A stretch of DNA of 64,000 nucleotides from Pseudomonas sp. MH9.2 (GTDB lineage Bacteria > Pseudomonadota > Gammaproteobacteria > Pseudomonadales > Pseudomonadaceae). Shown in pieces: positions 29,849 to 39,077 of the stretch (positions are counted from its first letter, which is position 1; each line of letters starts with the position of its first letter). The translations under genes and the position numbers were made by a program. The DNA is taken from NCBI RefSeq assembly GCF_034353875.1, contig NZ_CP133784.1, forward strand, positions 3,624,501 to 3,688,500. Direction: 5' to 3'. The notes beneath the pieces were generated by a model. That model did no database searches. It was not told where the DNA came from and was given only the letters and a program-made list of their open reading frames with translations.

Positions 29849-32800
29849 TTAACCAATCGTCATCAAGCTGGCATTTCCTCCTGCTGCCGCAGTGTTCACG
29901 CTCAGGGCTCGCTCGATCACCAGGCGTTCCAGCGCGATGTTGGTTTCGCCGTGTGACAGGCCTTGAACCCCGACGATAGCGCCAGCGCGTTTGGCGACTT
30001 GCTGGCAGATCGCTCGCAGTTGGTCGGAGTCGCCGTGATGCAGGACTGCATCGATGACCACTTCGTCCTTGTTCCAGTCAGCGATCAACTGGATGCGTGC
30101 CTGTACTTCTTTAGGCAGGCGAGCGTGCAGTGGTTTGCTCACGTCGTTTTCCGGCACCACAGCGGTGCTACCGACGGCCAATACGGCGGCCAGCTGGATC
30201 AACAGGTCAGCTTCGATGTCCGCCAGACACAGCACATGCTCACGGGGCAGCAGGCTGTAGCTGTTGCGTTCGCCGGTCGGGCCGTTCAGCAAGCGGATGG
30301 TGCCGCTTTGCGACTGCTCGGCGAACTGTTTGCACAACGCGCCCAGCGCGTCTTGCTGGTGACTGCTGGCCCAGGCTTGCAGGGCGCCGAGCGGTTTGCT
30401 CATGGCTTCACGCATCTGGGTGTCCGGCGCAGCCAGCGCATCGCCGCGAGCGAAGGACTGCTCGATGGCATCCACCGGGCGAACCGAGAGCAGGCGATAG
30501 AGGTACAGCGGTCCACCGGCTTTAGGCCCGGTGCCCGACAACCCTTCACCTCCGAACGGCTGCACACCCACTACAGCGCCGACGATGTTGCGGTTGACGT
30601 AGACGTTACCGGCATTGACCTTGTCGACGACCTTGGCGATGGTTTCGTCGATACGCGTGTGCACACCGAGCGTCAGACCGTAGCCCGAGGCGTTGATCTG
30701 GCCGATCAGCTGGTCCAGTTCCTTACGCTTGTAGCGCACCACGTGCAGCACTGGGCCGAAGATCTCCCGTTGCAGTTCGTCGAAGCTTTCCAGTTCGATC
30801 AAGGTTGGCATCACATAGGTGCCGCGCTTTATTTCTGTGCTGTCGGCAATCGCCATCTGGTACACGGTGCGGCCTTTGTCGCGCATGGCCTGGATGTGCT
30901 TCTCGATCCCGGCTTTGGCCTCGGCATCGATCACCGGCCCGATATCCACGGACAAACGCTCCGGGTTGCCAAGGCGGCATTCAGCCATGGCGCCTTTAAG
31001 CATTTCGATCACGCGGTCGGCAGAGTCCTCTTGCAGGCATAGCACACGCAGAGCCGAGCAGCGTTGACCGGCACTGTCGAAGGCCGAGGACACCACGTCG
31101 ATGACCACTTGTTCGGTCAGCGCGGAGGAGTCGACGATCATCGCGTTTTGTCCGCCGGTTTCGGCGATCAGCGGAATCGGCCGACCTTGTGCGTCCAGGC
31201 GACCGGCGATATTGCGTTGCAGCAAGCGCGCGACTTCGGTCGAACCCGTGAACATCACGCCCTTGACCCGATTATCCCCCACCAGACGTGCGCCGACCGT
31301 TTCACCACGGCCCGGCAGCAGTTGCACCACGCCCTCAGGGATGCCGGCTTCAAGTAACAAGCGCACCGCTTGTGCAGCAATCAGCGGGGTTTGTTCGGCG
31401 GGTTTGGCCAGCACCGGGTTACCGGCGGCCAATGCGGCGGCGACCTGGCCACTGAAAATAGCCAGCGGGAAGTTCCACGGGCTGATACAGACCACTGGCC
31501 CTAAGGGGCGATGCGCGTCGTTGGTGAAGTCATTGCGCGCCTGCACTGCGTAGTAACGCAGGAAGTCCACGGCTTCACGTACTTCGGCGATGGCGTTGGC
31601 GAATGTCTTGCCGGCTTCACGCGCCAGCAGGCCCATCAGCGGCTGGATTTCACCCTCCATCAACTCAGCGGCACGTTCCAGGATCGCAGCGCGTTCTGCG
31701 GGTGGTGTCGCTTGCCAGATGGGGGCGGCGTTGAGCGCACACTGGATGGCGTTATCGACGTCTTCCAGATTGGCTTCCTGAACGTGACCGACCACATCAC
31801 GCAAATCCGACGGGTTCAGGACCGGCGCAAAAGCGCCGGTGCTCGCAGGGCTGCCGAGCATCGGAGCGGCTTTCCAGTCGTTGTGCGCGGTTGCCAGCAA
31901 TGCCGAGGACAGCGACGCCAGGCGGTGTTCGTTTGCCAGGTCGATACCGCTGGAGTTGGCGCGAGCCGGGCCGTAAAGATCACGCGGCAGCGGGATACGT
32001 GGGTGTGGCAGGCCGAAGCCGCCTTCCTGCGCGGCCATCTGCTCGATGCTGCTCACTGGATCGGCCACCAGTTCCTGAATGGCGATGGAGTGGTCGGCAA
32101 TGCGGTTGACGAACGAGGTGTTCGCGCCGTTTTCCAGGAGGCGACGTACCAAGTACGCCAACAATGTTTCGTGGGTGCCGACCGGTGCATAGACCCTGCA
32201 TGGGCGGTTCAGCTTGCCATCGGCAACCTTGCCCACCACTTGTTCGTACAACGGTTCGCCCATGCCGTGGAGGCACTGGAACTCGTACTGGCCGGGGTAA
32301 TAGTTCTGACCGGCAATATGGTAGATCGCTGCCAGGGTGTGGGCGTTGTGCGTGGCAAATTGCGGATAGATGACTTCCGGCACAGACAGCAGTTTGCGTG
32401 CGCAGGCGATGTAGGAAACGTCGGTGTATACCTTGCGGGTATAGACCGGATAGCCTTCCAGGCCGTCGACCTGGGCGCGCTTGATTTCGCTGTCCCAGTA
32501 CGCGCCTTTCACCAAGCGGATCATCAGGCGATGGCGGCTGCGGCGGGCCAGATCGATCACGTAGTCAATCACATACGGGCACCGTTTCTGGTACGCCTGA
32601 ATCACGAAGCCAATGCCGTTCCAGCCGGTCAGCTGCGGCTCGAAGCACAGGCGTTCCAGCAGATCCAGTGACAGCTCGAGACGGTCGGCCTCTTCGGCGT
32701 CGATGTTCAGGCCGATGTCGTATTGCTTGGCCAGCAAGGTCAGCGACAACAGGCGCGGGTACAACTCTTCCATGACGCGTTCGTACTGCGCGCGGCTGTA

Positions 32801-33802
32801 GCGCGGGTGCAGGGCGGAGAGTTTGATCGAGATCCCGGGGCCTTCATAAATGCCACGACCATGGGACGCTTTGCCAATGGAGTGGATCGCTTGCTCGTAG
32901 GACGCGAGGTATTTCTGTGCGTCGTGTTCGGTCAGGGCCGCTTCACCGAGCATGTCGTAGGAGTAGCGGAAGCCCTTGGCTTCGAAGCGGCTGGCATTGG
33001 CCAGGGCTTCTGCGATGGTTTCGCCGGTGACGAACTGCTCGCCCATCAGGCGCATCGCCATGTCCACGCCTTTTCGGATCATCGGCTCGCCGCTTTTGCC
33101 AATGATCCGGCTCAGCGAAGAGGTCAGGCCTGTTTCATTATGGGTAGCGACCAGTTTGCCGGTCAGTAGCAGGCCCCACGTGGCAGCGTTGACGAACAGC
33201 GACGGACTATTGCCCAAGTGCGGCTGCCAGTTTCCGGTGCTGATCTTGTCGCGAATCAGTGCGTCGCGGGTGCCCTTGTCCGGGATGCGCAGCAGCGCTT
33301 CGGCCAGGCACATCAGTGCCACGCCTTCTTGAGAGGACAACGAGAATTCTTGCAACAAACCCTGGACGATGCCGGCACGGCCTCCCGCGCTTTTCTGATT
33401 GCGCAGTTTTTCGGCGATGCTCGCGGCGAGCTTCTGGGTGGCCTCGGCCATGCTCACGGGCAGGCGCGCCTGTTCCAGCAGCATCGGTACCACTTCAGGT
33501 TCCGGGCGGCGATAGGCGGAGGTAATCGCCGCACGCAAAACTGATTGCGGCAGGATGCTCTCGGCGAACTCGAGGAAGCACTGGTGGGCGATGTCTGCTG
33601 GCAGGCCGACGTGGTCGTCGCCATCCTTGAGTGTCAGCCCGTTCAACTCTGTCAGGGTTGCACCCCCTTCGAGTTTTTCCAGGTAGTTGAAAATCGCTTG
33701 CTTGATCAACCAGTGTGGAGTGCGGTCGATTGATTGAGCAGCGGCTTTCAATCGCTCACGGGTAGGGTCGTCAAGTTTGACACCCAGGGTGGTCGTCGCC
33801 AT
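29849..33802 (-). CDS. putA: Trifunctional PutA: proline dehydrogenase, P5C dehydrogenase and repressor
   Basis: A 1317-residue protein converting proline to glutamate. Residues 1-47 form the ribbon-helix-helix DNA-binding domain (TTLGVKLDDPTRERLKAAA). The FAD proline dehydrogenase barrel (about 240-570) contains GISIKLSALHPRYSRAQ and RLVKGAYWDSEIK. The P5C dehydrogenase (about 650-1110) holds ETGGQNAMIVDSSA and SAGQRCSALRVL with the catalytic Cys. GAGG precedes the ATG by seven bases. The RHH domain implies it represses itself and putP, matching the TGCAAC sites upstream. Confidence 0.95.
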   Translation of the reverse strand: MATTTLGVKLDDPTRERLKAAAQSIDRTPHWLIKQAIFNYLEKLEGGATLTELNGLTLKDGDDHVGLPADIAHQCFLEFAESILPQSVLRAAITSAYRRPEPEVVPMLLEQARLPVSMAEATQKLAASIAEKLRNQKSAGGRAGIVQGLLQEFSLSSQEGVALMCLAEALLRIPDKGTRDALIRDKISTGNWQPHLGNSPSLFVNAATWGLLLTGKLVATHNETGLTSSLSRIIGKSGEPMIRKGVDMAMRLMGEQFVTGETIAEALANASRFEAKGFRYSYDMLGEAALTEHDAQKYLASYEQAIHSIGKASHGRGIYEGPGISIKLSALHPRYSRAQYERVMEELYPRLLSLTLLAKQYDIGLNIDAEEADRLELSLDLLERLCFEPQLTGWNGIGFVIQAYQKRCPYVIDYVIDLARRSRHRLMIRLVKGAYWDSEIKRAQVDGLEGYPVYTRKVYTDVSYIACARKLLSVPEVIYPQFATHNAHTLAAIYHIAGQNYYPGQYEFQCLHGMGEPLYEQVVGKVADGKLNRPCRVYAPVGTHETLLAYLVRRLLENGANTSFVNRIADHSIAIQELVADPVSSIEQMAAQEGGFGLPHPRIPLPRDLYGPARANSSGIDLANEHRLASLSSALLATAHNDWKAAPMLGSPASTGAFAPVLNPSDLRDVVGHVQEANLEDVDNAIQCALNAAPIWQATPPAERAAILERAAELMEGEIQPLMGLLAREAGKTFANAIAEVREAVDFLRYYAVQARNDFTNDAHRPLGPVVCISPWNFPLAIFSGQVAAALAAGNPVLAKPAEQTPLIAAQAVRLLLEAGIPEGVVQLLPGRGETVGARLVGDNRVKGVMFTGSTEVARLLQRNIAGRLDAQGRPIPLIAETGGQNAMIVDSSALTEQVVIDVVSSAFDSAGQRCSALRVLCLQEDSADRVIEMLKGAMAECRLGNPERLSVDIGPVIDAEAKAGIEKHIQAMRDKGRTVYQMAIADSTEIKRGTYVMPTLIELESFDELQREIFGPVLHVVRYKRKELDQLIGQINASGYGLTLGVHTRIDETIAKVVDKVNAGNVYVNRNIVGAVVGVQPFGGEGLSGTGPKAGGPLYLYRLLSVRPVDAIEQSFARGDALAAPDTQMREAMSKPLGALQAWASSHQQDALGALCKQFAEQSQSGTIRLLNGPTGERNSYSLLPREHVLCLADIEADLLIQLAAVLAVGSTAVVPENDVSKPLHARLPKEVQARIQLIADWNKDEVVIDAVLHHGDSDQLRAICQQVAKRAGAIVGVQGLSHGETNIALERLVIERALSVNTAAAGGNASLMTIG

Positions 33803-34259
33803 TTCTTGTCCTCGTTATCGCCACCACGGTGTGGCATCAGCTGGCGCTCAGATTAGCCTCGCGTTTGACGGGGTGCAACCTAGTGCAACCTATTTTCATC
33901 GGAAATTTTTTGCTCATCTCGGAAAACGAGGAGCAGCCAGAACTAAGCGCGCTCTTATGGTGCTTTTAATTATGTAAAAGTGCTTTTTTGCTCCGAAAGG
34001 AAGCAAAAAACATTCCGGTACGTAAAAGACTCAATAAGGTGCAACTTAATTTCCAAAACTGGTTGCGCCTTATTTGCATAGTTGACTAGGATTCGCGGCC
34101 AAGGTGCAACCCGGTACGCATGAGGTTCATCTGCTGACATTTTCCTGGGGAAATTTCAGTCAAACGCGCGGTCAGTAGTTCATGCATGCGAGGCGAGCTC
34201 TTCGTTTCGGCGTGCCTGATAGCCGCCGCTAAATAAAAACAATGCCAGGGCTCAGCTCA
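33803..34259. promoter_or_regulatory. putA-putP divergent control region with PutA-type operators
   Basis: 457 bases without a gene. The hexamer TGCAAC (complement GTTGCA, the known PutA RHH target) occurs at 33874-33879, 33884-33889, 34040-34045 and 34105-34110; a one-mismatch copy GTTGCG is at 34062-34067. The first two are exactly 10 bases apart. The third and the near copy are arms of a 13-base inverted repeat (34033-34045 / 34062-34074, one mismatch). Confidence 0.75.
33984..34010. other. Terminator-like stem-loop in the put control region
   Basis: TTTTTTGCTCC (33984-33994), a GAAA loop (33995-33998) and GGAAGCAAAAAA (33999-34010, one bulged A) form a strong stem with A/U arms. It lies between the two operator groups and could stop transcription in either direction or mark an attenuated leader. 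Confidence 0.5.
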
Positions 34260-35750
34260 ATGATTGTCAGCAACCCAACCCTGATCACCTTTGTGATCTA
34301 CATCGCAGCAATGGTGCTGATCGGCTTCATGGCCTATCGCTCTACCAACAACCTTTCTGATTATATTCTGGGTGGTCGTAGCCTCGGCAGTGTGGTCACC
34401 GCGCTTTCGGCTGGCGCATCGGACATGAGTGGCTGGCTGTTGATGGGGCTGCCAGGCGCCATTTACATGTCAGGTCTGTCGGAAAGCTGGATCGCCATCG
34501 GCCTGATCGTCGGTGCTTACCTGAACTGGCTGTTCGTTGCGGGGCGGCTGCGGGTGCAGACCGAACACAATGGCGACGCATTGACCCTGCCGGATTACTT
34601 CACCGGCCGTTTCGAAGACAAGAGCGGGTTGCTGCGGATTATCTCGGCCATCGTGATCCTGGTGTTTTTCACCATCTATTGTGCATCGGGCATCGTGGCC
34701 GGCGCCCGCTTGTTTGAAAGCACTTTCGGCATGTCTTACGAGACTGCGTTGTGGGCCGGCGCTGCCGCGACCATCGCCTACACCTTCGTCGGCGGTTTCC
34801 TTGCGGTGAGCTGGACCGATACCGTGCAGGCCACGCTGATGATCTTCGCGTTGATCCTTACGCCGATTATCGTATTGCTGGCCACCGGAGGCATCGATAC
34901 CACATTCCTGGTGATCGAAGCGAAAGACCCGACTAACTTCGACATGCTGAAAAATACCAGCTTCATCGGCGTCATTTCGTTGATGGGTTGGGGGTTGGGC
35001 TACTTCGGCCAACCGCACATCCTTGCGCGGTTCATGGCGGCGGATTCGGTCAAGTCGATTGCCAAAGCGCGTCGGATCTCCATGACCTGGATGATCCTGT
35101 GTCTGGGCGGCACGGTAGCAGTGGGCTTCTTCGGTATCGCGTACTTCTCGGTGCACCCTGATCTCGTCGGCCCGGTTCTCGAGAACCCGGAGCGGGTATT
35201 CATCGAACTGGCGAAAATCCTGTTCAACCCATGGATTGCCGGTGTGTTGCTGTCGGCGATTCTTGCTGCGGTGATGAGTACCCTGAGCTGTCAGTTGCTG
35301 GTGTGCTCCAGCGCGCTGACCGAAGACTTCTACAAAGCTTTCTTCCGCAAACGCGCTTCGCAGGCCGAGCTGGTATGGGTAGGGCGCAGCATGGTTCTGT
35401 TGATCGCGCTGATTGCCATCGCCCTGGCCTCTAATCCGGATAACAGGGTGTTGGGTCTGGTCAGCTATGCCTGGGCAGGTTTCGGTGCTGCTTTCGGTCC
35501 TGTGGTATTGATCTCGGTGCTGTGGAAGGGCATGACGCGTAACGGCGCCCTAGCCGGTATTCTGGTCGGCGCGATCACCGTCATCGTCTGGAAGCACTTC
35601 AGCCTGCTGGGTCTGTACGAAATCATTCCTGGCTTCATCTTCGCCAGCATTGCCATCGTGGTTTTCAGCCTGATTGGCAAGGGGCCAACGGCGGGTATGT
35701 TGACGCGCTTCGATGCAGCCGAGAAAGAGTTCAACGACGCTTCTCGCTGA
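34260..35750 (+). CDS. putP: Sodium/proline symporter
   Basis: A 496-residue sodium:solute symporter of the SSS family, about 13 membrane helices. Family marks are SDYILGGRSLGSVVTALSAGASDMSGWLLMG split over helices 1-2, and GYFGQPHILARFMAADS. It imports proline with Na+ for PutA. The ATG at 34260 (MIVSNPTLITF) is chosen because the conserved N-terminus starts there and AGGG lies nine bases upstream; an ATG at 34242 is in frame but lacks a ribosome site. Diverges from putA. Confidence 0.94.
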   Translation: MIVSNPTLITFVIYIAAMVLIGFMAYRSTNNLSDYILGGRSLGSVVTALSAGASDMSGWLLMGLPGAIYMSGLSESWIAIGLIVGAYLNWLFVAGRLRVQTEHNGDALTLPDYFTGRFEDKSGLLRIISAIVILVFFTIYCASGIVAGARLFESTFGMSYETALWAGAAATIAYTFVGGFLAVSWTDTVQATLMIFALILTPIIVLLATGGIDTTFLVIEAKDPTNFDMLKNTSFIGVISLMGWGLGYFGQPHILARFMAADSVKSIAKARRISMTWMILCLGGTVAVGFFGIAYFSVHPDLVGPVLENPERVFIELAKILFNPWIAGVLLSAILAAVMSTLSCQLLVCSSALTEDFYKAFFRKRASQAELVWVGRSMVLLIALIAIALASNPDNRVLGLVSYAWAGFGAAFGPVVLISVLWKGMTRNGALAGILVGAITVIVWKHFSLLGLYEIIPGFIFASIAIVVFSLIGKGPTAGMLTRFDAAEKEFNDASR

Positions 35751-35788
35751 GTAAATGGATGGGCTGGCTTACGGCTGGCTCATGTTTC

Positions 35789-35830
35789 AAAAAAAACGGC
35801 CCGCATCTTCAGGATGTCGGGCCGTTTTTT
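35789..35830. terminator. Bidirectional terminator between putP and the alginate lyase gene
   Basis: A-rich arm plus CGGCCCG-CATC, loop TTCA, then GATG-TCGGGCCG and a T run. A/T tracts on both sides allow termination of both convergent transcripts. Confidence 0.88.
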
Positions 35831-35866
35831 GTGTGGGGTCGTTTTTAGTGAGCGGTGTGATCAGGT

Positions 35867-36532
35867 TTAGTTGTGGTCGATATCCAGCTTGTAGAACGTC
35901 GCCATACCTCCTTCATTGGTGTAGCCAGAGTTGTCCTGGGCATAGACGCCAGCCTTGAAGTACAGAGGCTTGTCACGCCAGGTGGCACTGATCGGGCTGC
36001 TCCAGTTCGCGTCGCGCACGCTAACGCCCAAGTCACCCCCCGGGCTCAGGTGGATGATGTATTTGAATTGTTCATTGAGCGGCACGTTCTCGGCGATGAT
36101 AATCACGCGACTCTTCTGGTCATCAAACCGATTGCGCACTTTGGCGACGACGATGCCGCTCTTCGTCGCGTCCTTGTATTGGTATTCGACCTTCAGCAGC
36201 GGCTCGGTACTCTCGTAGGCATGAATCTGGCCGATGACGATTCTGCCCGATGATGGCACCTGATTGACGGCGAGGGTTGCGCGCAAAAAGTGATCGCCGC
36301 TGGGGTACAACCAATTGTGCAGCGTGCCATTGGAGTAGGTTTCTCGGAGTTCGCTGCGCGGGTATTTGGCGTTGGCGGTACGCGAGCCCGTGACCGGAGC
36401 CCAAAAAAACAGGGTTCCCGTGTCGGCGTGGAAATATTTGCCGTTGTAGCCGTCGACCAATTTGGGCGTGTCGATAGTCGCCGGGGGGGAGCCCACGGGG
36501 ATGCTCAAATTCCAGGATGCCAGATCGATCAT
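35867..36532 (-). CDS. Polysaccharide lyase family 7 alginate lyase
   Basis: A 221-residue single-domain PL7 lyase. The three conserved blocks are present: RSELRE, QIHA with the catalytic His, and YFKAGVYAQ with the catalytic Tyr. It should cut alginate by beta-elimination. There is no signal peptide in the frame and the ATG at 36532 has GGAAG eight bases upstream, so it appears cytoplasmic, like PA1167-type enzymes as I recall them. No alginate genes adjoin it. Confidence 0.9.
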   Translation of the reverse strand: MIDLASWNLSIPVGSPPATIDTPKLVDGYNGKYFHADTGTLFFWAPVTGSRTANAKYPRSELRETYSNGTLHNWLYPSGDHFLRATLAVNQVPSSGRIVIGQIHAYESTEPLLKVEYQYKDATKSGIVVAKVRNRFDDQKSRVIIIAENVPLNEQFKYIIHLSPGGDLGVSVRDANWSSPISATWRDKPLYFKAGVYAQDNSGYTNEGGMATFYKLDIDHN

Positions 36533-36839
36533 TGTTCAGTCTTCCAAATATGTCTCATTGCCAGCAGGAAAGCGTCTAGCGCAAGGGTTTGGGCGCGACC
36601 TTTATACGGGCTGAGCACGTGTTTGTTAATGCTGGCCCGGTGAATGGGTGGTGTCAAAGTGCCTCTGCAGGGGCTCAAACACCCGTGCGTTACTCCCTGA
36701 AGCGATATACCGTTAGTCGGATCGAGCTGCGTTTCGTCGTTGGTTACCGTCGCGCAGTTTGCCCAACCGTTCGATGGGGCGGGGCTCAAAGTGAGCTGAA
36801 TTCGGTACACTGGGTGCTTCCAAATCTTCGTTGCTCCTT
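36533..36839. other. Divergent intergenic region
   Basis: 307 bases between the alginate lyase and the metallopeptidase gene. A 93-residue minus-strand frame exists but lacks a ribosome site and any family resemblance. The region probably holds two promoters; no specific site was recognised. Confidence 0.4.
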
Positions 36840-37361
36840 ATGACCGCGCCAGCCCTCTCTCCCTTGAAATACCTGCAAGCCTACCCGCCGGCCTTGCAAG
36901 ACCAAGTGCGTCAGTTGATTGCACAGAATCGGCTGGACGCTTACCTGAAGCAACGCTACCCGGAGCGGCATGCCGTGCAGAGCGATAAAGCGCTGTACGC
37001 CTATGCTTTGGCGTTGAAGCAAGAGCATCTGCGTAATGCGCCGAATATCGACAAGGTGCTGTTCGATAATCGTCTGGACCTGACGCATCGAGCGCTGGGC
37101 CTGCATACGGCGATATCCCGTGTGCAGGGTGGCAAGCTCAAGGCCAAGAAAGAAATCCGCATCGCCTCGTTGTTCAAGGAGGCCGCTCCAGAGTTTCTGA
37201 AAATGATCGTGGTGCACGAGTTGGCGCACTTCAAGGAATCCGACCACAACAAGGCGTTTTATCAGCTTTGTGAGTACATGCAGCCCGGCTACCACCAGTT
37301 GGAGTTCGATCTACGCATTTACCTGACCTGGCGCGACCTGCAAGGCAAGGCCGCCGAATGA
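36840..37361 (+). CDS. YgjP-like M48-type metallopeptidase
   Basis: A 173-residue zinc-protease-fold protein. The metal-binding HELAHFKESDHNKAFYQ segment (HExxH plus downstream His) is typical of the YgjP/DUF45 family; no membrane helix or signal peptide, so cytosolic. The actual substrate of this family is unclear. The ATG at 36840 is preferred over an in-frame TTG at 36831. It is followed after 20 bases by a winged-helix gene, probably co-transcribed. Confidence 0.85.
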   Translation: MTAPALSPLKYLQAYPPALQDQVRQLIAQNRLDAYLKQRYPERHAVQSDKALYAYALALKQEHLRNAPNIDKVLFDNRLDLTHRALGLHTAISRVQGGKLKAKKEIRIASLFKEAAPEFLKMIVVHELAHFKESDHNKAFYQLCEYMQPGYHQLEFDLRIYLTWRDLQGKAAE

Positions 37362-37381
37362 GCCTCGATAAGGATTTGACG

Positions 37382-37678
37382 ATGGACGTCAGCAAGACCA
37401 AAAGCAGTTTTTATCGCCGGTTGTATGTGGCGTATTTGATAGACAGCCGGATCGCCAGCAGTGTCCCCGCTTTGATGGAGGCCACCGGCATGCCGCGTCG
37501 CACGGCGCAGGACACCATTGCCGCCCTGGCCGATCTCGATATTCTCTGTGAATTCGAACAGTTGGACGGCGCACGCAATCATGCAGGCGGTTATCAGATC
37601 CGCGAGTGGGGGGCGATCGACAAGGACTGGATTGCGCAGCATCTGGTGCAGATCAAGACGGTGCTGGGCTACCCCTGA
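37382..37678 (+). CDS. Small winged-helix DNA-binding protein
   Basis: A 98-residue protein with a helix-turn-helix pattern: SSVPALMEATGMPRRTAQDTIAALADLDILCEF fits a winged helix, followed by a beta wing (HAGGYQIREWG). The ATG at 37382 has AAGGA seven bases upstream; an upstream ATG at 37358 overlaps the protease stop and is also possible. It may regulate the neighbouring protease gene or itself; targets are unknown. Confidence 0.78.
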   Translation: MDVSKTKSSFYRRLYVAYLIDSRIASSVPALMEATGMPRRTAQDTIAALADLDILCEFEQLDGARNHAGGYQIREWGAIDKDWIAQHLVQIKTVLGYP

Positions 37679-37813
37679 GGCGCGATGTGCCTGCGAGTTG
37701 GCGATGAGAGCTAAAGCTATAGCATTTGGCTCTCATCGTTGGAGCGTGTCGGCCAGCAAGCCGAATGGAGTAATAAGCATCCAGGGAAAAGTTGAATGCT
37801 CAAGGGTACCTGC

Positions 37814-38017
37814 TTAGCCGAAACTGAAGGCTGTGACGATGCCTGCGTCATCACCGGTCATGCCAATTCGCTGTGTATCAAACTCCCGGGTGGCAACGTC
37901 CTTCAGACCGACCACGCGAGGTCGACCGGTCAGTTCACTGATGTAGGCTTTGACAGTAGGCACGTAGCGGCTGCCGATCAAATGCTGGATCTGTTGAAGG
38001 GCTTCTTCATTAGTCAT
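37814..38017 (-). CDS. Conserved-looking 67-residue protein
   Basis: A small frame starting MTNEEALQQIQHLIG with AGGA eight bases upstream of the ATG at 38017. The sequence is compact and well-composed (an N-terminal helix, then VPTVKAYISELTGRP and a Gly/Asp-rich end), with no membrane segment. I do not recognise a family. It stands between the winged-helix gene (convergent) and elaA. Confidence 0.6.
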   Translation of the reverse strand: MTNEEALQQIQHLIGSRYVPTVKAYISELTGRPRVVGLKDVATREFDTQRIGMTGDDAGIVTAFSFG

Positions 38018-38187
38018 GTACATGTTCCTTATGCAGTTGAGATGTCCTTATGGACGCCCTGATGTTTACCTCTGTCGGCCCCTGCTGTGCGGTATATATT
38101 TGTCGCGTCCCCCGCTAAAGCCGCATGAGTTTTGCGGCATGTTTCCAATACGTCCTGCTTTCGCTCTTCTCATCCAGGAATGCGTTT

Positions 38188-38646
38188 TTATTCCAAGTCG
38201 CGGCGCATGCCGATATGGGGGATGTCGTCTTCCAGATACACCTCGCCCACCGGGGTGAAGCCATAGCGTCCGTAATAGCCTTGCAGATGCGCTTGGGCCG
38301 CAAGGTAGATTGGTTGGTCAGGCCATTGCTTTTCAGCGTGCTCCAGCGCCTGAATCATCAGCGCATGGCCCATGCCTTTATTGCGCGCAGTGGGGGCTGT
38401 CACAACCCGACCGATCACTACGTCGCCGCCTTGCTGGATGGGGTCAAGCAGGCGCAGATAAGCCACCAGAAGATCGTTTTCCCATGCCATCAGGTGGCAG
38501 GTGTCGCCATCCAGGTCCTGACCGTCGACATCCTGATAACAGCATTTTTGCTCGACCACGAACACTTCGGCACGCAGCTGCAAAATGGCGTACAGCTGTT
38601 CTTTGCTGAGATCGGTATGGTGTTTGCAGACCCAATTGATAGACAT
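38188..38646 (-). CDS. elaA: ElaA-like GNAT acetyltransferase
   Basis: A 152-residue GNAT-fold protein matching ElaA: LYAILQLRAEVFVVEQKC near the start, DVDGQDLDGDTCHLMAW, GRVVTAPTARNKGMGHALM as the acetyl-CoA-binding motif A, and YYGRYGFTPVGEVYLEDDIPHIGM at the end. The start at 38646 (MSINWVCKHH) is the family start; the longer frame to 38712 is not needed. Substrate unknown. Confidence 0.9.
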   Translation of the reverse strand: MSINWVCKHHTDLSKEQLYAILQLRAEVFVVEQKCCYQDVDGQDLDGDTCHLMAWENDLLVAYLRLLDPIQQGGDVVIGRVVTAPTARNKGMGHALMIQALEHAEKQWPDQPIYLAAQAHLQGYYGRYGFTPVGEVYLEDDIPHIGMRRDLE

Positions 38647-39077
38647 ATGGCGGACTCTGAATAGACATTCTGGTCGAATACTAAAGCCAGCATCGTGTGA
38701 GAGGCCAAACAAAACTGTAGCGGCTTAATGCTGAGTGCGGTGATTCAGGCCAGGAGGTCTTGATAAAGCAGTAGCTCAGCGCAAAAAACAACCTGTCCAG
38801 TGGCATGGCTACGGGGTCAGTCTTTGGCTGTCAAGCACCGCATTAGAACGATTCCTTGAGCCAGCGCTCACATCAATCACTCATATGAGTTGTGCCTGCT
38901 CCACTATGAGTATTCAATCGAGGCTAATAGCCCTCATCCGGATTGGTTGCCATGTCATATTTGTGTAATCTGCATTGAGCCCCTGGGTTCCGGGTTTTAT
39001 GGACCACTGTTAATGAGAGTCCAAGCGTAACGCGCCCTTAATACGGCGGGCGATCTGCCTGCCTCAGGAACTTGAGC
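38647..39077. promoter_or_regulatory. Divergent region between elaA and a periplasmic binding protein gene
   Basis: 431 bases without a supported gene. A perfect 12-base palindrome ACTCATATGAGT lies at 38879-38890 near the middle and could be an operator. AGGA precedes the downstream ATG by eight bases. Confidence 0.45.

Noticed and set aside
36529..36810. 93-residue minus-strand frame upstream of the alginate lyase
   Set aside because: Cys/Pro/Thr-rich random-looking composition, no ribosome site; better read as promoter DNA.
38889..38970. 20-codon frame starting ATGAGTATTCAATCG in the elaA upstream region
   Set aside because: No ribosome site and no supporting pattern.
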